The notes below the pieces were generated by a model, which was not told the origin of the DNA, did not search any database, and saw only the letters and a list, made by a program, of their open reading frames with translations. Below, piece by piece: positions 1-5,905 of a stretch of 16,083 bases of DNA. Source of the stretch: Gammaproteobacteria bacterium. GTDB lineage: Bacteria > Pseudomonadota > Gammaproteobacteria > Pseudomonadales > Azotimanducaceae. The position numbers and the translations under genes are program-made. Every line of letters begins with the position of its first letter. The first letter of the stretch is position 1. Location: assembly GCA_026706425.1 (NCBI GenBank), contig JAPOYW010000289.1, positions 4,887 to 20,969 on the forward strand. Reading direction: 5' to 3'.

Positions 1-1
1 C

Positions 2-1510
2 GCGACCCCCGGTGAGGCTCGAACCGGAATAGGCACCGGCCCGACCAACTCTGAGTTCCTCTCGAGCACGAGTAGCACCGACGAACATGGTTCTCTGCCA
101 TCACAGTTCATCGAGTTTCACGCCGGAAACACCAGTGAACCGAGTTGGGCAGATGTGGATGCGGATTCTTGGCGGGCGGCGACCGAGGAGGCTCGGTGCC
201 TTGAGCTCGGGCACCCTAAGACCGCCGTCGAGATCGATCGTTTAGTCGGTGAGGCTCGAAGGAAGTTCGATGACACGATCCTGATCGGCGGACCGCCCTG
301 TCAAGCCTACTCCTTAGTAGGAAGGGCCCGGACGAGAGGCACGTTGGGCTACGTCCCCGAGGAAGATCAGCGACACTATTTGTTTCGTGAGTACATCCGG
401 GTACTCGATAAGCTTCGGCCAAGCGCGTTCGTGATGGAGAACGTGAAGGGTATGCTGTCATCGACAGTCGAAAGCCGCTTGGTCTTCGAAATGCTGATCG
501 AGGATCTTTGCTCCCTCGGCACGGGCCGAGGCTTTCTTTACGAGCTATGGGCGATTTCCGTTCAAGATGGTCATTGCCAACTGAGCTCGGCCCGTGAACC
601 GTCGGATTTCGTGGTTCGGGCTGAGGCATTCGGGGTTCCGCAGAGAAGGCATCGTGTGTTCATCATCGGTCTCCGCACCGACATAGCGGCGCGACCGAGC
701 GAGACGGGCGTCCAATTGCCCGAAGCTAAACGACCACTTGCAGACGCGATCCAAGATCTGCCAGCACTCCGCAGCGGCCTTAGCCGCGGTGGCGATAGCT
801 CGTATCGTTGGCAATCGGTCGTCCGGGGCGCCGCTGAACGCCTCGCAAAGCTGCATCGCAAGAACGGCCAAAGGAGATTCCACGCTGAATTCAGTCGAGT
901 CGCCCGAGGAATTCAGAGGGGGACACCCCTAGAGAGATCGGCAAGGAGTCTACCCCGGGACTATGGGGATTCGGACGATTCCCTTCGCCGCTGGATCGAA
1001 AACCAAGAACTGCGGGCGATCGCGCAGCACGAAACGAGAGGCCACATGGCATCCGACCTTTCCCGCTATCTCTTTGCCTCGGTATTTGGGCGGGTCGAGG
1101 GGACAAGCCCCACCGCCGACCGCTTTCCGACGGTGCTCAGCCCACGTCACCGTAACTGGCACAGGGGTGTTTTCGCGGACCGGTTCCGCGTGCAGCTCTC
1201 CCATGAACCATCGACGACAATAACCAGTCATATCTCGAAGGATGGGCACTATTACATCCACCCGGACCCAACGCAGTGCCGCAGCCTGACGGTGCGTGAA
1301 GCGGCCCGGTTGCAGACCTTTCCGGATGACTACCTCTTTCTCGGTAGTCGTACCGATCAGTACGTACAAGTCGGCAACGCCGTGCCGCCATATCTTGCGC
1401 GGAGTATTGCACGCCTCCTCCTGCGCCTACTCGACCGCAAATCACCCACAATTCGCTCGCCCGACGCGAACGGCAATGGGGATACGGTACCCCCGCGTCG
1501 CCCTCTTTGA
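2..1510 (+). CDS. DNA (cytosine-5-)-methyltransferase, 5'-partial
   Basis: This enzyme transfers a methyl group from SAM to C5 of cytosine in a specific DNA site. The reading frame is open to the first bases of the window, so the N-terminus, including the SAM-binding motif I, lies outside. A GTG at 155 could start an ORF but would delete motif I, so I treat the gene as cut by the window edge. Numbered from that GTG, motif IV is GGPPCQAYS with catalytic Cys49, motif VI is MENVKGML near 94-101, and motif VIII is PQRRHRVF near 162. A long target-recognition region follows, then motif IX (LTVREAARLQTFPDDY) and motif X (QVGNAVPP), in the normal family order. All catalytic motifs visible are intact. 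The convergent neighbour is an HNH nuclease, so it may be the modification half of a restriction system; an orphan methyltransferase is the alternative. No vsr gene follows. Confidence 0.93.
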   Translation, partial: ATPGEARTGIGTGPTNSEFLSSTSSTDEHGSLPSQFIEFHAGNTSEPSWADVDADSWRAATEEARCLELGHPKTAVEIDRLVGEARRKFDDTILIGGPPCQAYSLVGRARTRGTLGYVPEEDQRHYLFREYIRVLDKLRPSAFVMENVKGMLSSTVESRLVFEMLIEDLCSLGTGRGFLYELWAISVQDGHCQLSSAREPSDFVVRAEAFGVPQRRHRVFIIGLRTDIAARPSETGVQLPEAKRPLADAIQDLPALRSGLSRGGDSSYRWQSVVRGAAERLAKLHRKNGQRRFHAEFSRVARGIQRGTPLERSARSLPRDYGDSDDSLRRWIENQELRAIAQHETRGHMASDLSRYLFASVFGRVEGTSPTADRFPTVLSPRHRNWHRGVFADRFRVQLSHEPSTTITSHISKDGHYYIHPDPTQCRSLTVREAARLQTFPDDYLFLGSRTDQYVQVGNAVPPYLARSIARLLLRLLDRKSPTIRSPDANGNGDTVPPRRPL

Positions 1511-1638
1511 CTATGCCGGACAGTACGAACTGTAGCCGTTGTCGGAGGACCTTGCTCCGTCTAGCCAGCGGATGACCGATGAGCTACTCCGTGCCCTCGT
1601 CATGGGTCACTAGTGGCCGGAGGACCCCACTTCTAGCT

Positions 1639-1656
1639 CTAGGCGCATCCGCCTAG
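1639..1656. other. Short stem-loop between convergent genes
   Basis: CTAGGCG (1639-1645) and CGCCTAG (1650-1656) form a perfect 7-bp stem with a CATC loop. It lies in the 224-bp spacer between the converging methyltransferase and HNH genes, where a bidirectional terminator would be expected. There is no T-tract on either side, so intrinsic termination is unproven. A second, wider pair, GGGTGGTG (1688-1695) with CACCACCC (1743-1750), spans the stop codon of the HNH gene. No coding sequence was recognised between 1511 and 1734. Confidence 0.3.
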
Positions 1657-1734
1657 CCCCCATGGTGAATCCAGACTCTTGTGCCTAGGGTGGTGTACTT
1701 TTGGCTTAGTCTGACACCACAGTCGTTGCCTACT

Positions 1735-3477
1735 TCAATTGGCACCACCCCATTCGGGAATCTGCTGATCGTTGCTGAGTCGCAGTCGCTGAAGTCCAAG
1801 AGCGACAAAGACGTCGTCCAAATCCGATGCCGATCCAATCGCGGGAAGTCGCGCGGTTGCCTCTAGCCGGAACCTATCCCCTAGCGGGGGCTTCGCGCAA
1901 TAGCCAGCGTCCCACCACTCCACAACACGGTCCTTCGCATTCCTCAACGTCGCATCGTTGGGGAGCAGGTCGCGTTTCTGATGCTGATTGACCCCGCGGC
2001 TCGAAGGCATGAGGTTCCATAGATCGCCGCACGGCCACGCCGACCAGGGAAAGCAGTGGTCGATGTCCAAGGTGTTGCGGTGCAGTGCTTTCCCGGTCCA
2101 AACGCAGTATAGCTTTTGCTTGGCATTGAGCATCTCGACTGCACGCCGCCGCACGTCATCAACATCACGGGTCGGCTCGAGCCACTCCATTGTTCTTCGA
2201 AGCGAACCCTCATCGATCACGCGGTTCTGTCCCTCGCCATATTTGAGGGCGAGTCGCACCCACTCTTCGACGAGAGCGGGCTCTATCCACACGGCGTAGC
2301 GCTGCATGGCGCGCCAAAGGTGCATGGGTACGGATAGCTTGCCGAAACTCCAGAGGTAGTTGCCGTCGAGTCTAAGGTGGTCGGGCGTCCGCGTGACGCT
2401 GCGCTCGACCGGAAATATGCGGTTGTCCACGTCAGAAGTGTTGTCGTCGTACGTTAGGTGGGCCGCAGGCATCCGGTGGATTGTCTCGCAGGCATCGCGC
2501 AGCGATTGGTGCATCGCCCGTCGCCGGTCGTTACCCACGACACCACCCGCACGCAGGTCGATCGGCGAAATGTCGCTTAGTTGCGCCAAAGCCGCCTTTG
2601 CAAACCCGAGGTTCTCGAACCGAGTTGTGTTGTTCGGGTTCTGTGGCATGTTTGCACGCAACAGCGGCAGGTAGAGTCGAAGCCAGAACAGCGCCACCAC
2701 ACCGAGCGGCACCTCGACGAAATCACCAACTTCCCGTGCGAACCCTGGTGCGCTGTGGGCAACCCGACAGATTGTTCTTAGAAGGGCAAGCTTGTAGGTC
2801 GAGGATTTGTTGTCGTTCAGGACGATGCGACGGATCAAGGGAAGTGCGCCGGTGCCGTCGTCGGGGACGCGAACGATGATCCGAATCCAAGAGATCTGTC
2901 GGCGGCCGAGGAAGTCGGCTGCACGTTGAGGGGGTTCGAGATACGCGCCGTGGCGCCTTGCCAACCCTTCGATCTCTTCCGTCGACGCTGGGTGCATGCC
3001 CCGGTCGACGTCGACGGGGCCCTGGCGCAGGGTGATGGCGATCTGGCCGCCCGGATTCAGCAACGTGACGAGCTTACGAAATGCCCGTTCACGGTGGCTT
3101 GGCGCCACGAACATCCAAACGGCGTTCACAAGGATGCAGTCGAATGAGATGCCAGTGCGGAACGTCGCCGATAGGTCGGGAAGACGATCAGCGAGCAACC
3201 TGAAGGGCTTGTCGGGATGCAGCCGTTCGCATTCTGTCCGCATCATGTGATTCGGCTCGACCGCGATGACGTCATGGCCGATGCTCGCCAGCCATGCCGC
3301 ATCCCGCCCACTACCACTGCCTACGTCCAAGATGCACGCCTTGTCGTCGGGTAGCACGTCGATCAGCCAATCGTTGACGTGCTCGGCGGAGACAGTCTCG
3401 TACCGAGCCGCTGCATCCCTAGCCTCAACACCGGGTGGTCGACAGATTTGTGAGCAATGTTCCTCGTCGTCGGACAT
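1735..3477 (-). CDS. Class I SAM methyltransferase - HNH endonuclease fusion protein
   Basis: This is a 580-residue two-domain protein. Residues about 28-200 form a class I methyltransferase: motif I ILDVGSGSGRDAAWLA (49-64), the acidic strand AVEP (72-75) and LLNPGG (139-144). It resembles small-molecule or generic methyltransferases (Methyltransf_11/25 type) more than DNA methyltransferases, because no DPPY or PPC motif is present. The middle (about 212-450) has the NDNKSSTYKLALLR signature seen next to HNH domains. Residues about 455-510 are the HNH nuclease: Cys458, DIDH (His474), DLWNL (Asn488) and VNQHQKRD (Asn497, Lys501). The ATG at 3477 is preferred. A TTG at 3549, preceded by AGGAAG, would add 24 residues without recognisable similarity. 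The gene converges on the cytosine methyltransferase, suggesting a restriction or defence role. The domain calls are strong; the biological function is inferred. Confidence 0.85.
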   Translation of the reverse strand: MSDDEEHCSQICRPPGVEARDAAARYETVSAEHVNDWLIDVLPDDKACILDVGSGSGRDAAWLASIGHDVIAVEPNHMMRTECERLHPDKPFRLLADRLPDLSATFRTGISFDCILVNAVWMFVAPSHRERAFRKLVTLLNPGGQIAITLRQGPVDVDRGMHPASTEEIEGLARRHGAYLEPPQRAADFLGRRQISWIRIIVRVPDDGTGALPLIRRIVLNDNKSSTYKLALLRTICRVAHSAPGFAREVGDFVEVPLGVVALFWLRLYLPLLRANMPQNPNNTTRFENLGFAKAALAQLSDISPIDLRAGGVVGNDRRRAMHQSLRDACETIHRMPAAHLTYDDNTSDVDNRIFPVERSVTRTPDHLRLDGNYLWSFGKLSVPMHLWRAMQRYAVWIEPALVEEWVRLALKYGEGQNRVIDEGSLRRTMEWLEPTRDVDDVRRRAVEMLNAKQKLYCVWTGKALHRNTLDIDHCFPWSAWPCGDLWNLMPSSRGVNQHQKRDLLPNDATLRNAKDRVVEWWDAGYCAKPPLGDRFRLEATARLPAIGSASDLDDVFVALGLQRLRLSNDQQIPEWGGAN

Positions 3478-3740
3478 GCCTGTCCCGAACTCTAGCGACA
3501 AGCAGCAAACTAACCCAGTTCGTACACTTCTGTGAAGTTCATGGTCCAATCACGCGCTTCCTGCGAGCACGCTTGGCGGACTCCCCCCGAAAGCTGGTGT
3601 CGCGGCCTCGGGACTCGTTAGGAGACCGGGCCTCCAAGAAGCGCCGCCGACGTCAACCGCACGGAGACGAGACTCCCGGCAGCGCTCCACGCCACCATCG
3701 CTCCGAACGACAACGTGATGAACAAAAGAAGCCGTGACGA
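3478..3740. other. Intergenic stretch without a recognised gene
   Basis: No reading frame here resembles a known protein on either strand. It should hold the promoter of the minus-strand HNH fusion gene. The only local structure noted is a weak inverted repeat, ACTTC-TGT-GAAGT at 3526-3538, about 50 bases upstream of that gene's ATG. The 3' side runs into the monooxygenase remnant. Confidence 0.4.
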
Positions 3741-4040
3741 TTCAAGGTCACGGCTCTCAGTTCATCGAGCAGCACGTCGACTGGATCACCACCGCCTTCG
3801 CGACCTGTGCGGCGAAGGGCATGCAACCATCGAAGCCACCCAGCATGCCAGGACGACTGGGTGGCCCAAGTCAACGCGGTCGCCGGCTTGACGCTCTACC
3901 CGACCTGCAATTCGTCGTACCTCGGCAAGAACATCCCGGGCAAGCCCCAGGTCTTCATGCCGCTGATCGGGTTTCCGCCGTACGCCGAGATGTGCGCGCA
4001 GGTCGCGGCGGACGGCTATCAGGGCTTCGATCTCGGCTGA
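3741..4040 (+). pseudogene. C-terminal remnant of a flavin-containing (Baeyer-Villiger type) monooxygenase
   Basis: Three successive frames give collinear pieces of the C-terminus of cyclohexanone/phenylacetone-monooxygenase-like enzymes. They are GHGSQFIEQHVDWI in the frame of 3734, GHATIEATQHA in the next frame, and DDWVAQVNAVAGLTLYP with IPGKPQVFMPLIGFPPYAE and DGYQGFDLG ending at a TGA (4038-4040) in the third. The breaks fall near 3818 and 3846. The FAD and NADPH Rossmann domains and the whole upstream two-thirds of the gene are absent, so this is a 5'-truncated, multiply frameshifted relic. A shared sequencing error is unlikely to explain both the truncation and two shifts. It implies loss of a Baeyer-Villiger-type enzyme before or during arrival of the neighbouring genes. 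Confidence 0.85.
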
Positions 4041-4068
4041 AACCACGGGTGGTGTTGATCGAGTCAGT

Positions 4069-4098
4069 TTGAAAATCGCCCATGTCATGAGCGATAAT
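4069..4098 (+). promoter_or_regulatory. Sigma-70-like promoter of the first DUF4143 ATPase
   Basis: TTGAAA (4069-4074) and GATAAT (4093-4098) match the -35 and -10 consensus with an 18-base spacer. Transcription would start near 4105, only about four bases before the ATG at 4109. No Shine-Dalgarno sequence precedes that ATG, so a near-leaderless mRNA is likely. This is a sequence-pattern call only. Confidence 0.5.
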
Positions 4099-4104
4099 CG
4101 CTCA
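4088..4104. promoter_or_regulatory. Perfect palindrome over the -10 box (putative operator)
   Basis: TGAGCGATAATCGCTCA reads as two 8-base arms around a central A. It covers the whole -10 box of the downstream ATPase gene. A third copy of the half-site GAGCGAT lies at 4111-4117, inside the start of the coding sequence. The position is ideal for repression, possibly by the gene product itself or by a host regulator. Which protein binds it cannot be seen here. Confidence 0.55.
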
Positions 4105-4108
4105 CGAT

Positions 4109-5341
4109 ATGAGCGATTCACCATACACCCCTCGTTTCGCCGCCGATTTGTTGCGTAAGGCGTTGGAAGTCTCCCCGGTCGTCGTCGTCATGGGTGCCCG
4201 CCAGACCGGCAAGAGCACGCTGGTGCAATCCGAACCATCCTTGGCAAAACACGCCTACCTCACCCTCGACGATCCGGATGTCCGGGAACAAGCACGCCTG
4301 GCCCCCGACGACCTGGTTCGTAGTTCGCCTCGCCTGACATTGGATGAAGTGCAGCGGGAACCGGAGGTGCTGCTGGCGGTGAAACGCGCCGTGGACACCG
4401 AGGCGCCGCGCCGCAACGGTCGTTTCGTCCTCACCGGTTCGGCGAACCTGCTCCTGATGCAGCGCGTTTCGGAGTCCTTGGCCGGACGGGCGACATACGT
4501 CAATCTCTGGCCGTTCACCCGCCGCGAACGGCTCGGCAGGGGCACGCCCGGCATCTGGTCGGACCTGTTGTCGAAGCCGGCGGCCGACTGGCCAAGCGTC
4601 TTGGAGGCCCAGGACGAGGCGGCGGCGGATTGGCGAACGGCGGTATGCGAGAGCGGCTACCCCGTCCCCGCCCTCGAACTGGCCGATCCGGATGCCCGCG
4701 CACTCTGGTACGACGGCTATGTCCGCACCTACCTGGAGCGCGACCTTCAGATGCTGTCCGCCGTCGGCGACCTGGTGGACTTCCGCCGGCTCATGCGTGC
4801 CGCCGGCCATCGCCTCGGCGGTCTCGTGAATCAAACCGAAATCGCACGCGACACGGGCATTCCCCGCGCCACCGTTCAACGCTACCTAAACCTACTGGAG
4901 ACCTCGTTCCAGTCGATTCGTCTGCCAGCCTATTCGGTGAACCGGACGAAACGTCTGATCAAGGGTCCGAAGCTCTACTGGAGCGATCCGGCACTGGCAA
5001 TCTGGCTCAGCGGTACGACCGATTTGACCGGTGCGCATCTCGAAAACCTGGTATTCGCCGACCTCCTTGCGTGGCGCGACGGGCAAGTGCCCTCACCGGA
5101 GTTGCTCTATTGGCGCACGACCACGGAACGCGAGGTCGACTTCGTCATCGAATCCGGCGAACGCCTGCTGGCCATCGAGGTCAAGACCACCGCCGCCCGC
5201 TACGCGGACACGACGGGGCTGCGACTGTTCCGGGAGGAATACGCGGATCGATTTGTCGGCGGTCTCCTACTGCACGGCGGTGACGACACGCATCAGATGA
5301 GCGACGGGATCCTCGCTGTGCCCTGGTGGCGGGTTCTTTGA
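4109..5341 (+). CDS. AAA_14/DUF4143 family ATP-binding protein (first copy)
   Basis: This 410-residue protein has the layout of the widespread AAA_14-DUF4143 ATPases, whose cellular role is unknown. The P-loop is GARQTGKST (29-37), Walker B is LTLDEV (77-82) with the following QR, and the sensor region is LTGSAN (108-113) followed by ESLAGR. A helical part with a winged-helix-like segment (about 255-280: NQTEIARDTGIPRATVQRYL) leads into the C-terminal DUF4143 region. That region ends in EVDFVIE and LLAIEVKTT, an E-VDF...E-K pattern reminiscent of PD-(D/E)XK nuclease folds. The ATG at 4109 follows a promoter and palindrome with no ribosome-binding site. It ends 30 bp from the converging soxG. 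Such genes are scattered and readily transferred; this one shows no link to sarcosine metabolism. Confidence 0.9.
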   Translation: MSDSPYTPRFAADLLRKALEVSPVVVVMGARQTGKSTLVQSEPSLAKHAYLTLDDPDVREQARLAPDDLVRSSPRLTLDEVQREPEVLLAVKRAVDTEAPRRNGRFVLTGSANLLLMQRVSESLAGRATYVNLWPFTRRERLGRGTPGIWSDLLSKPAADWPSVLEAQDEAAADWRTAVCESGYPVPALELADPDARALWYDGYVRTYLERDLQMLSAVGDLVDFRRLMRAAGHRLGGLVNQTEIARDTGIPRATVQRYLNLLETSFQSIRLPAYSVNRTKRLIKGPKLYWSDPALAIWLSGTTDLTGAHLENLVFADLLAWRDGQVPSPELLYWRTTTEREVDFVIESGERLLAIEVKTTAARYADTTGLRLFREEYADRFVGGLLLHGGDDTHQMSDGILAVPWWRVL

Positions 5342-5371
5342 GCCGCCGCCCCGTCGACTCGCGGTTCCGAC

Positions 5372-5905
5372 TCAGTCCAAACGGTACCCGTATTCCGCCG
5401 CCGCATCGGCGAGCCATCGCATGAAATAGTCGGCGTAGCTCCGACGGAAGACAATGTCGAACGCGCCGTCTTCCCTCGCCGCGACAAGCGCCGTGGCTTT
5501 CGCGAACACGGTCTGCGCGCAGCGACCGGGCGGGAAGTGCCGGGGATGGAAGTCGTAGGGGCTCGACTTCTGCAGCACCTTGCCGACGTCGGGGCCGGAC
5601 AGTTCCTTGTGGACCTGGGTACCGGTCACATCCACCACCGAAAAATGACCGTCGAGCGCACTACGCAGCCGCCCTTCAACCTCCAATCCGTCATCCCCCT
5701 CGACGACCAGAAGCCACTCGTCGGGGCCAAGCCAATACGCCCGCGAACGATCAGCCTGATTCCACGTACCCGGCTCACGCGGCAGATCCACACCCGCGAC
5801 CTGCGCCACCGCATCTCGAAGGCGCGGATCCCCGACATCGCCGCGGACATTCACGAATGCCCGGTCCGGACACTCGCGGCACACGACCCCCGGCGGCTCA
5901 GACAC
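5372..5905 (-). CDS. soxG: Sarcosine oxidase gamma subunit
   Basis: Small subunit of heterotetrameric sarcosine oxidase, which folds like a GcvT/YgfZ domain and packs against the alpha subunit. The 177-residue length suits the family. Recognisable segments are YWLGPDEWLLV near the first third, SVVDVTGTQVHKELSGPDV in the middle, and the C-terminal DIVFRRSYADYFMRWLADAA. The GTG at 5905 is chosen because AGGGGGAG lies about seven bases upstream and because it overlaps the soxA stop by eight bases, implying translational coupling. A longer upstream frame to 6013 lies wholly inside soxA and has no family similarity. It is the last gene of the operon; the converging ATPase gene ends 30 bp away and no obvious terminator hairpin was seen between them. 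Confidence 0.9.
   Translation of the reverse strand: MSEPPGVVCRECPDRAFVNVRGDVGDPRLRDAVAQVAGVDLPREPGTWNQADRSRAYWLGPDEWLLVVEGDDGLEVEGRLRSALDGHFSVVDVTGTQVHKELSGPDVGKVLQKSSPYDFHPRHFPPGRCAQTVFAKATALVAAREDGAFDIVFRRSYADYFMRWLADAAAEYGYRLD

Noticed and set aside
155..157. GTG at 155 as the true start of the cytosine methyltransferase.
   Set aside because: Catalytic motif IV would then lie at residue 49 with no room for SAM-binding motif I, and the frame is open to the window edge.
3526..3538. ACTTC-TGT-GAAGT repeat as a controller-protein (C-box) operator of a restriction system.
   Set aside because: The arms are only five bases, there is no second box at the usual spacing, and no controller gene is present.
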